From Bradyrhizobium lablabi (GTDB lineage: Bacteria > Pseudomonadota > Alphaproteobacteria > Rhizobiales > Xanthobacteraceae): DNA of 50,735 nt. The notes under the pieces were generated by a model. It was not told where the DNA came from, did no database searches, and saw only the letters and a list, made by a program, of their open reading frames with translations. Positions 1 to 8,146 of this stretch are shown piece by piece; the stretch's first letter is position 1, and the number at the start of each line of letters is the position of its first letter. The stretch lies in contig NZ_LLYB01000035.1 of the NCBI RefSeq assembly GCF_001440475.1, positions 1 through 50,735 on the forward strand. The letters run 5' to 3'. A program made the translations under genes and the position numbers.

Positions 1-1
1 C

Positions 2-376
2 ATGGCCTTCGCCGGAAGGGGCGGAGGTTTCGGCGGTCGAGCGGCGATGGGAGGTGGTGGCGGCTTCCGCGGCGGTGGCGGCGGCGGCTTCCGGGGCGGC
101 GGCGGGCGGCGCTCCGACATTGAGCTGAAGCACGACATCACGCTGCTCGGTCATCTCCGTAACGGTCTCGGCTATTACCGCTTCAGCTATCTCGGCAGCA
201 CCAAGTCCTATGTCGGCGTGATGGCGCAGGAAGTGCAGATGGTGAAGCCGGACGCAGTGACCCGCGGCGGCGACGGCTATCTGCGCGTTCACTACGACAG
301 ACTCGGACTGAAATTCCGGACCTACCGCGACTGGGTCGCGTCAGGCGCACAGATTCCGACGCAATCGAGGATGTGA
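2..376 (+). CDS. C-terminal part of a Gly-rich envelope protein (DUF3300-type, partial)
   Basis: The frame is open to the left edge, so the true start is probably outside the window. Residues 5-38 are almost all Gly, Arg and Phe in GGGGGFRGG-type repeats. The last 85 residues, beginning SDIELKHDITLLGHL and containing YVGVMAQEV, resemble the S74-like intramolecular chaperone tail found on phage fibres and on some bacterial surface proteins. In rhizobial genomes such a tail often ends DUF3300 proteins, which sit next to DUF2950 genes, as here. The DUF3300 domain itself is not visible, so the family name is inferred from the tail and the neighbour. The stop lies just before the next gene's ATG. 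Confidence 0.6.
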   Translation: MAFAGRGGGFGGRAAMGGGGGFRGGGGGGFRGGGGRRSDIELKHDITLLGHLRNGLGYYRFSYLGSTKSYVGVMAQEVQMVKPDAVTRGGDGYLRVHYDRLGLKFRTYRDWVASGAQIPTQSRM

Positions 377-378
377 CC

Positions 379-1305
379 ATGACGATCCGCCATTCCGTCG
401 GCTCCATTCGTACCCGGTCTTTCATTCCGGCTGCTGCGGTCATGCTGTGTCTGCTGTCGTTTCCGGCCGGCGCGCAACAGGCCTTCAAGACTCCCGATGA
501 AGCGGCGGCTGCGCTGGCAGATGCCGTCAAGTCGGGGGCCGAGAAAAGCATCCTGCAGGTACTTGGCCCTGATGGAGCGGACATCGTCTCCTCCGGCGAT
601 GACGTCGCCGACAAGGAAACGCTCGACCGCTTCACCACGGCCTGGACCGCGAAGCACTCGATCAAGAGCGAGGGCGACAACAAGGCGACGATAATCGTTG
701 GCAATGACGATTTCCCGTTCCCGATTCCGCTGGTGAAGAACAAGGCCGGGTGGGAATTCGACACCGCGGCGGGGCGCCTCGAAGTCCTGTACCGCCGCAT
801 CGGCCGCAACGAGCTCGATGCGATCCAGACCGCTCTCGCTGTTGTCGATGCGCAGAACGAATATGCGGAGAAGGATCGCGGCGCGGGCGTTGGCGTCTAC
901 GCGCAGCGCATCGTCAGCACATCCGGCAAGAAGGATGGGCTCTACTGGCCGGGCGACGACAGCCCGCTTGGCGAGCTCGCCGCGAAGGCGTCCGCCGAGG
1001 GATACAAGGCCGGAGAGGAGGCCACTCCCTATCACGGCTATTACTTCAAGATCCTGACGCAGCAGGGGGCGAATGCGCCGGGCGGTGAACTCAACTACGT
1101 CGTGAAGGGAAAGATGATCGGCGGCTTCGCGCTGCTTGCCTGGCCTGCCGAATACGGCAATTCGGGCGTGATGACCTTCCTGGTCAACCACAATGGCGTG
1201 GTTTACCAGAAGGACCTCGGCGCCCGCACCGCCTTGCTCGCCCTGCGTATCGCGCGGTTCAACCCCGACCAGACCTGGAAGAAGGTCGATACATCCTCCA
1301 ACTAG
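379..1305 (+). CDS. DUF2950 family exported protein
   Basis: This is a protein of about 308 residues. A basic start followed by a hydrophobic stretch (AAAVMLCLLSFPAGAQQ) is a likely Sec signal peptide cut after AGA, so the mature protein should be periplasmic. The C-terminal half has the DUF2950 signature: GYYFKILTQQG, then GGFALLAWPAEYG and SGVMTFLVN. The family's biochemical function is unknown. I chose the ATG at 379 because GAGG at 367-370 sits 8 bases upstream. A GTG at 373 in the same frame would overlap the preceding stop but has poor spacing. It ends only 9 bases before the convergent gene that follows. Confidence 0.8.
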   Translation: MTIRHSVGSIRTRSFIPAAAVMLCLLSFPAGAQQAFKTPDEAAAALADAVKSGAEKSILQVLGPDGADIVSSGDDVADKETLDRFTTAWTAKHSIKSEGDNKATIIVGNDDFPFPIPLVKNKAGWEFDTAAGRLEVLYRRIGRNELDAIQTALAVVDAQNEYAEKDRGAGVGVYAQRIVSTSGKKDGLYWPGDDSPLGELAAKASAEGYKAGEEATPYHGYYFKILTQQGANAPGGELNYVVKGKMIGGFALLAWPAEYGNSGVMTFLVNHNGVVYQKDLGARTALLALRIARFNPDQTWKKVDTSSN

Positions 1306-1314
1306 GTGATGCGA

Positions 1315-1614
1315 TCAAGGCTGTCGTTCGACGTGGGCGCGGATTGCATTTGTTTCTGCCTCGATCCAACCATGCTCACGCGCTTTCGCGACCATCTCGG
1401 CAAAGGCCCGTTCCCAGCTCTCGTCGTCGGGACAGCCGTTCAACGTCGGCACCAGCTGGATGGGAACGAGGGCATTGCGGTCATCGACAAAAGTGATCCC
1501 CTGCCACGCGCGCGACTCGGCACTTGCTCCGCCTTTCAGCACGAGCTTGAACCTGCGGAAATCAAACGGCTCTGTTAGCTGGATTTCACCTTCCGACGAG
1601 CATTCGACGATCAT
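1315..1614 (-). CDS. Small hypothetical protein downstream of the flavin reductase
   Basis: The protein is about 99 residues, starting MIVECSSEGEIQL, with no signal peptide or membrane segment. It is mixed in composition with a charged helical C-terminus (DDESWERAFAEMVAKAREHGW). I do not recognise the family. It is the third gene of a minus-strand unit after the luciferase-like monooxygenase and flavin reductase, 25 bases beyond the reductase stop, so it is probably cotranscribed and may act with them. The frame is open further upstream, but that part overlaps the reductase and has the low-complexity look of a shadow frame. Confidence 0.55.
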   Translation of the reverse strand: MIVECSSEGEIQLTEPFDFRRFKLVLKGGASAESRAWQGITFVDDRNALVPIQLVPTLNGCPDDESWERAFAEMVAKAREHGWIEAETNAIRAHVERQP

Positions 1615-1639
1615 GCGTCGGTCCGTTCCGGATCTGGGA

Positions 1640-2161
1640 CTAGCGCTGGGGCAATGTCCGTAGCGCGCCTTGAAAATTGACCAAAGGGTCGCCGGTACCT
1701 CCCCGGGTGGCCGCGATCCTTCCGACGAACAGGCCGTGGGTGCCGACCACGTGGTGGTGATGCAGCACGCACTCCAGCGCGCCGATGGCGGATCGCAACA
1801 GCGGCACGTCGAGGATGCCTTGCTGCCAGGCCGCCGTCTCGAAGCGCTGGACACCTTTGACACCATCCCGGCCGGCAAAACGCATGGCCAGATCCTGTTG
1901 TCCGTCGCCAAGCAGGCTCACGCCGAAACGGCCGGAGGCGAGGATCGCATCATGCGTTTCCGACGTCAGGTTGACACCCACCAGCAGGCAGGGTGGATCT
2001 ATGCATAGCGAGGTGACCGAACTCACCGTCAGGCCACGCCGCTCGGTCTCCGTTCCGGTCGCCACGACGGCAACGCCGCTCGCCAGATTCCGCATGGCCT
2101 CGCGAAACTCCGCCGCCTCGACGGAGCGGACGTCGCTCATCGGAAAAAACTGACAGCCCAT
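1640..2161 (-). CDS. Flavin reductase domain protein (HpaC-like)
   Basis: About 173 residues, the usual size for NAD(P)H:flavin reductases of two-component monooxygenases. Visible family features are the N-terminal FREAMRNLASGVAVVAT, the RRGLTVSSVTSLCIDPPCLLVGVN core that holds the flavin, and the central SGRFGVSLL. It probably supplies reduced FMN to the luciferase-like monooxygenase encoded 36 bases upstream. ATG at 2161 is preceded by GGAGG at a good distance. A second in-frame ATG at 2140 is possible. Confidence 0.85.
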   Translation of the reverse strand: MGCQFFPMSDVRSVEAAEFREAMRNLASGVAVVATGTETERRGLTVSSVTSLCIDPPCLLVGVNLTSETHDAILASGRFGVSLLGDGQQDLAMRFAGRDGVKGVQRFETAAWQQGILDVPLLRSAIGALECVLHHHHVVGTHGLFVGRIAATRGGTGDPLVNFQGALRTLPQR

Positions 2162-2196
2162 GTGGTCCTCCAGATCGCCCGATCCTGACGACTGCT

Positions 2197-3288
2197 CTAT
2201 GCCGGGGCTGCTTCCCCGGCGATCTTGCTGTCGTCGGATCGGCTTGAGCGGAGTTCGCGCCGGATCGCCGGAATGATCTTGCTGCCCCACAGATCGATCT
2301 GACGGAGCATCGTGCGCTGGTCGAAATCGCCGAGCTGGGTCTGGAGCGCGATATGGGACGGCTTCAAAATGCTTATCTCCTCCAGCATGCGATCGATCAC
2401 CTGGTTGACGCTGCCAACCGGCAGATTGCTGCGCATCGTCTCCAGGCTCATGTCATTCGGTCCGGCTTCCTCCTTGATCAGGTAACCGTCGTCGCTTTGG
2501 GCGCGCCGGAATTTCAGGCTTTCCGACAGCCGGCGCTGGAAGCGGGCATTGTCGAGGTAGGAGTGAATTTCATTCTCATTGTCGCTGGCATAGGCGCAGC
2601 GCAGGAAGCCGAAATGCGTGTCGTCGATCGAGCGTCCGTCCTTGGATGCAATGCCTTCGAGTCGTTCGCGCAGCGCCTTGATGGCGTCGAGACCATTGAG
2701 AAGGGCGGTCACGAACAGGTTGTGATTGTCGCTGATAGCGCGGCCGAGCGTTTCCGGATGCCCTGATGTCACCCAGATCGGCGGCATCGGCTTCTGTATC
2801 GTACGAACGGCGATAGCCGTCGGCGGCATCTGAAGGTGCTTGCCGGAGTAAGAGAATATCCGCTCCTGCATCCCCGCCTGAAGGACGTCGTAGAACTCTG
2901 CGAACAGGGAATGCGAGTTCTTCAGGTCGACGCCGAAGCGGTCGAACTCGAACTGCTGGTAGCCCGAGCCGATGCCAAGATCGAGCCGGCCGTTCGAGAC
3001 CGTATCGGCAAAGCCGATCTCGCCCAACAGCCGCGCCGGATTGTAAAGCGGCAGCACGCAGACGGCGGAGCCGAGCCGGATCCGCTTGGTCAGGCCGGCG
3101 CAATGCGACACCATCATCAGCGGCGAAGGACACAGGCTGTAATTGTTGAAATGATGCTCGGCGTACCAGGCCGTATCGAAGCCCGCCGCTTCGGCGGTGA
3201 CGGTCTGTTCGACGGCATTATTGATGACCTGCTGCGAGGTTTGGTGATAGCCGCGCTGTTGAGCCAAAATGAATACGCCGAATTCCAT
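2197..3288 (-). CDS. Luciferase-like (LLM class) flavin-dependent monooxygenase
   Basis: A TIM-barrel flavin monooxygenase of 363 residues, typical for the bacterial luciferase superfamily. Diagnostic stretches are MEFGVFILAQQ at the N-terminus, AWYAEHHFNNY, RIRLGSAVCVLPLYNPARLLGE, and SNGRLDLGIGSGYQQFEF, which is the usual flavin-phosphate-binding region. The substrate cannot be read from the sequence. The adjacent flavin reductase makes a two-component FMNH2-dependent system likely. The start has GAGGAA upstream. It is transcribed away from a LysR gene, which is the obvious candidate regulator. Confidence 0.9.
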   Translation of the reverse strand: MEFGVFILAQQRGYHQTSQQVINNAVEQTVTAEAAGFDTAWYAEHHFNNYSLCPSPLMMVSHCAGLTKRIRLGSAVCVLPLYNPARLLGEIGFADTVSNGRLDLGIGSGYQQFEFDRFGVDLKNSHSLFAEFYDVLQAGMQERIFSYSGKHLQMPPTAIAVRTIQKPMPPIWVTSGHPETLGRAISDNHNLFVTALLNGLDAIKALRERLEGIASKDGRSIDDTHFGFLRCAYASDNENEIHSYLDNARFQRRLSESLKFRRAQSDDGYLIKEEAGPNDMSLETMRSNLPVGSVNQVIDRMLEEISILKPSHIALQTQLGDFDQRTMLRQIDLWGSKIIPAIRRELRSSRSDDSKIAGEAAPA

Positions 3289-3413
3289 CGGATGCGTTCC
3301 TCACCATTTGTGTTTCGGCCCCGTGCGGCCGCTTCAGGCAAAGTTATGGCCTTGTGGTTTTTCGAACAATTGGCGTAATCTGAGCATGTCTTTTGCAGAA
3401 TCTGAAAAGATCG

Positions 3414-4328
3414 ATGAATCGCCTCCAGGCCATGGAATTGTTCGTCAGCACCGTCCGCGAGGGCAGCTTTTCCGCGGCTGGCCGAAAAGCGGGGCTGTCT
3501 CCGGCGTCGGTGTCGCGCTATGTCGGCGAGCTCGAGGCCCAGCTCGGGGTGCAATTGGTCAATCGCAGCACCCGTCATCTAGGACTAACCGAGGCCGGCA
3601 AGATCTTCTTCCAGCGCACCGAGCAGGTGCTGCATGGCATCGAGGATGCCGAGGCCGCGGCGCTTGCCTTGCAAAGTACGCCGCGAGGAACGCTCCGGGT
3701 TCATTCGCGAACGCTGTTCGGCATCAAGGTGCTTTCGCCGCTGATCCCGCAGTTTCAGAAGCTATATCCTGAGCTGAAGGTCGAGCTTCGTCTGTCGGAA
3801 CGGCGCGTCCAGCTTCGCGAGGAGGAATTCGACATCGATTTCCAGATCGCCGCGCCGAAGGATCCGGGCCTGATGCAGCGCAGACTGGTGAGGAGCGAAC
3901 GCATTCTGGTGGCATCGCCGGACTATGCCAGGCGAATGCCAAAGCTGCGCGGCCCGGAAGATCTGGCGGGGCACAACTGCCTGACCTACTGGATGGGAAC
4001 TGAGGATGTGGTCTGGAAGTTCATGCGCAAGAACCGGCTTCGCGAAATCGTTGTGCCGTCCTCGTTCAGCAGCAACAACGGCATCATCCTGTGCGATCTC
4101 GCCGCGCAGGGGCACGGCATTGCCTTGCTCGACGACTACACGGTCGCGGACGAGTTGAAGAGCGGACGGCTGATGCGCCTGCTGCCGGGCTTCCGCGTCA
4201 CCAACTCGACCTTCGACGAGGGCATCTACGCCACGTTCCAGCAGAGCAGCTATCTGCCGGAAAAGATCAGGGTGTTTGTCGATTACATGGCGGAGAGCGT
4301 GCCGCGGCAGATCAAGCGATCCGCCTAG
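3414..4328 (+). CDS. LysR-family transcriptional regulator
   Basis: About 304 residues. The N-terminal winged HTH is clear (MELFVSTVREGSFSAAGRKAGLSPASVSRYVGELEAQLGVQLVNRSTRHLGLTEAG), followed by a LysR substrate-binding domain from about residue 85 to 295. It lies divergent to the luciferase-like monooxygenase with a 125-base shared promoter region, the classical LysR arrangement, so it probably controls that operon in response to an unknown inducer. ATG at 3414 is preferred; a TTG at 3393 would add seven residues. It is followed by a dispersed repeat and a hairpin. Confidence 0.9.
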   Translation: MNRLQAMELFVSTVREGSFSAAGRKAGLSPASVSRYVGELEAQLGVQLVNRSTRHLGLTEAGKIFFQRTEQVLHGIEDAEAAALALQSTPRGTLRVHSRTLFGIKVLSPLIPQFQKLYPELKVELRLSERRVQLREEEFDIDFQIAAPKDPGLMQRRLVRSERILVASPDYARRMPKLRGPEDLAGHNCLTYWMGTEDVVWKFMRKNRLREIVVPSSFSSNNGIILCDLAAQGHGIALLDDYTVADELKSGRLMRLLPGFRVTNSTFDEGIYATFQQSSYLPEKIRVFVDYMAESVPRQIKRSA

Positions 4329-4407
4329 CATGATCCGGAAAAGTGTGTAGCGGTTTTCCCTCGCGACAAACGCGAAGCGCGTTTGCGCGGAGATCATGCT
4401 CAAACAA
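4328..4407. repeat. Dispersed intergenic repeat, copy 1
   Basis: An 80-base element starting CATGATCCGGAAAAGTGTG and ending GAGATCATGCTCAAACAA. A second copy at 41180-41256 has the same order of blocks, including CTCGCGACAAACGCG. The ends carry CATGATC and GATCATG, so the element is partly palindromic. Similar elements are widespread between genes in Bradyrhizobium and relatives. Here it lies immediately after the LysR stop. Confidence 0.75.
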
Positions 4408-4414
4408 AAAGATG

Positions 4415-4451
4415 AAGCGGGATGACGATTCGAAGAAGCGTCATCCCGCTT
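4415..4451. terminator. Hairpin between convergent genes, probable bidirectional terminator
   Basis: AAGCGGGATGACG and CGTCATCCCGCTT form a perfect 13-bp stem around an 11-base loop. It sits between the LysR gene (plus strand) and the lactonase gene (minus strand), with an A-rich run on its left that would read as a U tract on the minus strand. Confidence 0.65.
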
Positions 4452-4456
4452 TAGCG

Positions 4457-5338
4457 TCAGCCGAACCTCTCAGCCGGCAGTCCCTTCACGCCGAGATCCT
4501 CGACGGCAAACAATCCTCCGGCATCCGGACTGTCGTCCGCGAGGTTCGTGCTCCGCGAAATTGACGTCACATAGAGCACATCGAGGCCGGGGCCGCCGAA
4601 CGCCACGCTGGTCGGATGGCGGGCCGGCATCTCGACAAGCCGCTCCATCGTTCCATCCGGCGCGAACCGTGCAATCGCGCCGATGCGCACCAGCACGGTC
4701 CACAAATAACCTTCCGCATCGACCGTCGCGCCATCGGCACCCGAGCCCAGCGCGTCCGTGTTGACGAAGATGCGCTTGTTCACAAGCGGGCCCTCGCGGC
4801 GATAGTCATAGGCCCAGGTCACGTGCCGCGCCGAGTCCGCGAGATAGAACGTCCTGCCGTCCGGACTGAAGCACGGGCCGTTGGTCACGGCGAGATCGTC
4901 CTCGATCAGTTCGATCGCGCCTGACGCGTCGATGCGATACAGGCCGCCAAGCGGCCTTTCATTCTCTGCCCGGCCGCCATGCAGGGTCCCGGCCACGAAG
5001 CGTCCGAAAGGATCCGCCTTGCCGTCGTTCAGCCGCACCATGGGGTGGTCGACGTCGATGGAGGGGCCCATGGTCAATCCGCGCGTGTTGAAATCGTATT
5101 GCGCAAAACCATGGTGCAGCGCCAGCACCGCGCCGCCACCTTGCGTCAGGGCAAGTGACCCGATCGGGGCCGGAGCCTGGAATTCCTCGATCGCACCGCT
5201 TGCGGGAGACAATTTGCGGATCGCTCCCGCAAGGGAATCGATCCAGTACAGCGATTGCGTGCGCTCGTCCCACACCGGGCTCTCGCCGAGCTGGTCTTTG
5301 GTTCCGCCGATACGGGTGATGCGCGGGGTTTTATTCAT
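4457..5338 (-). CDS. SMP-30/gluconolactonase family lactonase
   Basis: A 293-residue six-bladed beta-propeller protein of the SMP-30/LRE family, which hydrolyses lactones using a bound divalent metal. Family features include the early LGESPVWDERTQSLYWIDS, where the Glu is a metal ligand, then VRLNDGKADPFGRFVAGT, VTNGPCFSPDGRTFYLADS and GADGATVDAEGYLW, which carry the Asn and Asp ligands. It sits next to the TetR gene and a TetR-like palindrome. With a Baeyer-Villiger-type enzyme in the same cluster, opening a ring-expanded lactone is a reasonable guess for its role. Confidence 0.87.
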   Translation of the reverse strand: MNKTPRITRIGGTKDQLGESPVWDERTQSLYWIDSLAGAIRKLSPASGAIEEFQAPAPIGSLALTQGGGAVLALHHGFAQYDFNTRGLTMGPSIDVDHPMVRLNDGKADPFGRFVAGTLHGGRAENERPLGGLYRIDASGAIELIEDDLAVTNGPCFSPDGRTFYLADSARHVTWAYDYRREGPLVNKRIFVNTDALGSGADGATVDAEGYLWTVLVRIGAIARFAPDGTMERLVEMPARHPTSVAFGGPGLDVLYVTSISRSTNLADDSPDAGGLFAVEDLGVKGLPAERFG

Positions 5339-5378
5339 CGCGGTGTACCTTGTTTGGCTGCAAGGGCTGAGCGGGCTT

Positions 5379-5390
5379 GACCGGCCGGTC
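5379..5390. promoter_or_regulatory. Palindrome GACCGGCCGGTC, probable TetR operator
   Basis: A perfect 12-bp palindrome in the 130-base region between the lactonase gene and the TetR gene. It shares the outer GACCG...CGGTC halves with the two identical 16-bp palindromes at 7216 and 7293. This suggests autoregulation of the TetR gene and control of the lactonase. Confidence 0.5.
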
Positions 5391-5468
5391 GGTGAAAATC
5401 TACGGTCGTTCTGGAATGGCGGTCACTGCGGCTCAGGTTCGGACGCGCCAAGGCAGATTGCGGGTTCG

Positions 5469-6158
5469 ATGGTTGAATTATCGACGACAAAGGACGGAAT
5501 CCCCAATCAGGCGGAAGCGTCCGACCGCGTCCTGCAGATTCTCTCGGAAGCCGGTCGGCTGTTCGCCACCAAGGGATATGACGGAACGTCGATGCGCGAC
5601 ATTGCCGTCGCGTGCGGCATCTCGAAGTCGCTGCTGTATCACCATTTCTCGAACAAGGACGAGATCTACGCACGCGTGGCCGTCGGCTCCACGCTCGAAT
5701 TGTACCTGTTCGTGCGCGACCGGGTTCCGGACGGGCCGCCGTCGCAGAAGATCCGCGCCTTCATGGTCGCGACCGCCGAGTATTTCCGGCGTTATCGCTG
5801 GGCCTGGATCGCATCGACGACCGCGTTCTGGAACGATCCGGATCGCCACCGGCAGAAGGAAAGGCTCACGCGCCGCGACCGGTTCGAAAACTTCCTGCGC
5901 GGCCTGATCCAGGAAGCGATCGACGCCGGTGAAATTCGAAAGGTCGATGTTCCCATGACCGGGCGGCTGATCCTGTCGTCGCTCAACTGGATGCATCGGT
6001 GGTACAATCCCAACAAGAGCGCGACGCCGGAGCAGATCGCCGACATCTTCTTCGACATGGTGTTTAACGGCCTTCGCAGCGGTGATGCTGCGGGATCGCC
6101 GCCGGCAGAGACACTCAAATCCTCCCGGCGAAAAGCGCGTCAGACGCCGCGATCCTGA
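5469..6158 (+). CDS. TetR-family transcriptional regulator
   Basis: About 229 residues. The N-terminal HTH is typical (ILSEAGRLFATKGYDGTSMRDIAVACGISKSLLYHHFSNKDEIYARV, residues 24-70). The remainder is an all-helical ligand-binding domain with family-like WIASTTAFW and RFENFLRGLI segments. The frame is open far upstream, but ATG at 5469 gives a normal TetR length. Palindromes of the kind bound by TetR dimers lie upstream of it and between the next two divergent genes, so it probably represses the surrounding catabolic cluster until a pathway intermediate, perhaps a CoA thioester, binds. Confidence 0.88.
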   Translation: MVELSTTKDGIPNQAEASDRVLQILSEAGRLFATKGYDGTSMRDIAVACGISKSLLYHHFSNKDEIYARVAVGSTLELYLFVRDRVPDGPPSQKIRAFMVATAEYFRRYRWAWIASTTAFWNDPDRHRQKERLTRRDRFENFLRGLIQEAIDAGEIRKVDVPMTGRLILSSLNWMHRWYNPNKSATPEQIADIFFDMVFNGLRSGDAAGSPPAETLKSSRRKARQTPRS

Positions 6159-6169
6159 CGATCGAACGG

Positions 6170-6185
6170 CCGGGCGAAGGCCCGG
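6170..6185. terminator. Short hairpin between convergent genes
   Basis: CCGGGC, a GAAG loop and GCCCGG form a 6-bp GC-only stem between the ends of the TetR gene and the minus-strand TctC gene. No long T tract follows, so termination is only plausible. Confidence 0.4.
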
Positions 6186-6186
6186 T

Positions 6187-7167
6187 TCATTCGAGCGAAA
6201 TATTTTGCGCCGTGATCACCGGTCCCCAGAGGGCCGCGTCCTTGCCCAGTTGGGAATCGAGCAATTGCGGTGCGCCGATATCGACTTGCAATCCGTCGGT
6301 TTCCAGTTGCTTTGCGATCTCCGGCTTCTGCATCGCGGCGTTGGCCGCCGCGTTCAGCCGTTCAATCACGTCGCGCGGGGTGCCGGCGGGCGCGTGCAGC
6401 GCGGTCCAGAACGATGCCGAGAGCTCCGGATAGCCTGACTCGGCGAGCGTCGGGACATCGGGGATGTTCGCCATGCGCTTGTCGGAGGAAACCGCGAGAA
6501 TGCGCAACTGCCCGGTCCTGGCGTGCTCGGCCACGGCGGCGGGCGTTGCGAAATTGAGGTCGCACGTGCCCGACAGCAGCTCCATGATCGAAAGCGGATT
6601 GTTGCGATAGGCGACGTCGGTGACGGCGAATCCCATCGATTTTCCCATCATGATCCCGAACAGATGCGTCACGCTGCCGGGACCGAGGGTGGCGTAGAAC
6701 AGCGGCTTGTCGCGGCCCTTGGCGTAGGTGACGAAACTGTTCACATCGGTGACCGGCATCTTGGCGTTCACGGTCAGCGACAGAGGTCCGTTGCAGAGCA
6801 TGGCGACGGACGCGAAATCCGCAAGCTTGTAGGGCAGGTTCTTGCGTAACAGGACGTTCAGCGAGATCGGGCCGGTGCCGCCGGCGAGCAGGACGGTGCC
6901 GTCCTTGGCCGCCCGCGCCACGTATTGCGATCCGACGATGCCGTTGGCGCCGGGCTTGTTGTCGACCAGAACCGGCTGATCGAGCGTTTCCGACATTCCC
7001 TTGGCGATCGCGCGCATCAGGCTGTCGATCGAGCCGCCGCTTGCATAGGGCACGATGATGAAGATGGTCTGTGACGAGCGTGCCCTGACGATCGCAGGCG
7101 CGGCAAGCGGCGCGATGATGGCGCCGGCCACTAGCGTCGCGGCCTGACGTCGGCTGATTTTTGCCAT
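6187..7167 (-). CDS. Tripartite tricarboxylate transporter substrate-binding protein (TctC/Bug family)
   Basis: A 326-residue periplasmic binding protein. It begins with a Tat-like signal (ISRRQAATLVAGAIIAPLAAPAIVRA). It then shows the Bug-family order: FIIVPYASGGSIDSLMRAIA, VLVDNKPGANGIVGSQYVARA, and near the C-terminus LAESGYPELSASFWTALHAPAGTP. It would deliver a carboxylate to a TctA/TctB membrane complex. Matching TctB and TctA genes are encoded about 10 kb away at 17018-18997 and are the probable partners. It is divergent from the enoyl-CoA hydratase gene, with two TetR-type palindromes in the shared promoter region. Confidence 0.9.
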   Translation of the reverse strand: MAKISRRQAATLVAGAIIAPLAAPAIVRARSSQTIFIIVPYASGGSIDSLMRAIAKGMSETLDQPVLVDNKPGANGIVGSQYVARAAKDGTVLLAGGTGPISLNVLLRKNLPYKLADFASVAMLCNGPLSLTVNAKMPVTDVNSFVTYAKGRDKPLFYATLGPGSVTHLFGIMMGKSMGFAVTDVAYRNNPLSIMELLSGTCDLNFATPAAVAEHARTGQLRILAVSSDKRMANIPDVPTLAESGYPELSASFWTALHAPAGTPRDVIERLNAAANAAMQKPEIAKQLETDGLQVDIGAPQLLDSQLGKDAALWGPVITAQNISLE

Positions 7168-7215
7168 GGCGAATTCTCCCGGGATTTTGTTGTCGGTTGG
7201 CTTGCAATCTACGTC

Positions 7216-7231
7216 CTGACCGATCGGTCAG
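7216..7231. promoter_or_regulatory. 16-bp palindrome, probable TetR operator (site 1)
   Basis: CTGACCGATCGGTCAG is a perfect palindrome 49 bases upstream of the TctC start codon. On the minus strand it lies between a TTGACT hexamer and a weak GTAGAT hexamer 17 bases apart, so a bound repressor would cover that promoter. The promoter assignment is an inference. Confidence 0.65.
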
Positions 7232-7292
7232 TCAACTGATACGTCAAGTAAGCTATTGCAAGCGGGGAGCCTTGGTGCTATCTGGCAAAAAA

Positions 7293-7308
7293 CTGACCGA
7301 TCGGTCAG
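7293..7308. promoter_or_regulatory. 16-bp palindrome, probable TetR operator (site 2)
   Basis: This is an exact second copy of CTGACCGATCGGTCAG, 77 bases from the first and 65 bases upstream of the enoyl-CoA hydratase ATG. One site per divergent promoter is the simplest reading. Confidence 0.65.
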
Positions 7309-7373
7309 GCGCCTGTGCCTACGCCGGCGTCGAGGGTCGCGACGTCAAAGATCAAGCAAATCAGGAGGAAGCC

Positions 7374-8144
7374 ATGTCCGGCGACATCATCACGCTCGAA
7401 GTATCCGATCACATTGCATTGGTGACGTTGAACCGCCCGCCGGTGAATGCGCTCAATCGCGCGATGCGGGATCGCATCGTCAGCGTGTTCGACGAGATAT
7501 CCGAGCGCAGCGATGTCCGCGTTGCGATTCTCACCGGGGCCGGAAAGGTGTTTTGCAGCGGCGCCGATCTGAAGGATCGTCCGGATCCGACGAAGGTCGG
7601 TGCGTTTCACGACCACAACCGCATCACCCGCGAAACCGGTAACTGTATCCGCGAGTGCTCCAAGCCGGTGATTGCCGCGATCAACGGCGTCGCGCTCGGC
7701 GCCGGCCTCGGCCTGATGGCGTCCTGCGATATCTTCTTTGCTTCCGAAGAGGCCGTGTTCGGCATGCCCGAGATCAATGTCGGCCTCGCCGGCGGCGCCG
7801 CGATGCTGAACACACTGTTCGGCCGTTCCCTGATGCGCCGCATGTTCTTCACGGGCTACCGGGTGCCCGCCGCCGAGCTCTATCGGCTCGGTATCATCGA
7901 AGCCTGCACCACCCGCGAAAACCTGATTCCGGAAGCAATGAAGATCGCGCGCGAGATCGCCGAGAAGAGCCCGGTCGCGATCGAGTATGCCAAGCAGGCG
8001 ACCAACATGGTCGAGCTGATGCCGCCGCGCGATGCCTATCGCTTCGAGCAGAACATCACCATGGCGCTGTCGAAGACCGAAGACGCCAAGGAAGCGCGCA
8101 TGGCGTTCCTGGAGAAGCGCGCGCCGGTGTTCAAGGGGCGCTGA
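7374..8144 (+). CDS. Enoyl-CoA hydratase/isomerase (crotonase) family protein
   Basis: 256 residues, normal for crotonases. Family features are LVTLNRPPVNALNRAM, the oxyanion-hole segment CSGADLK (about residues 62-68), INGVALGAGLGLMASCDI and FGMPEINVGLAGG, which carries the second catalytic-type Glu. The first Glu position is a Leu, so classic hydration is not certain and an isomerase or lyase is possible. ATG at 7374 follows AGGAGGAA, a strong ribosome site, so the longer open frame upstream is not used. It ends 2 bases before the CoA-ligase gene, with which it must be cotranscribed. Confidence 0.88.
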   Translation: MSGDIITLEVSDHIALVTLNRPPVNALNRAMRDRIVSVFDEISERSDVRVAILTGAGKVFCSGADLKDRPDPTKVGAFHDHNRITRETGNCIRECSKPVIAAINGVALGAGLGLMASCDIFFASEEAVFGMPEINVGLAGGAAMLNTLFGRSLMRRMFFTGYRVPAAELYRLGIIEACTTRENLIPEAMKIAREIAEKSPVAIEYAKQATNMVELMPPRDAYRFEQNITMALSKTEDAKEARMAFLEKRAPVFKGR

Positions 8145-8146
8145 CC

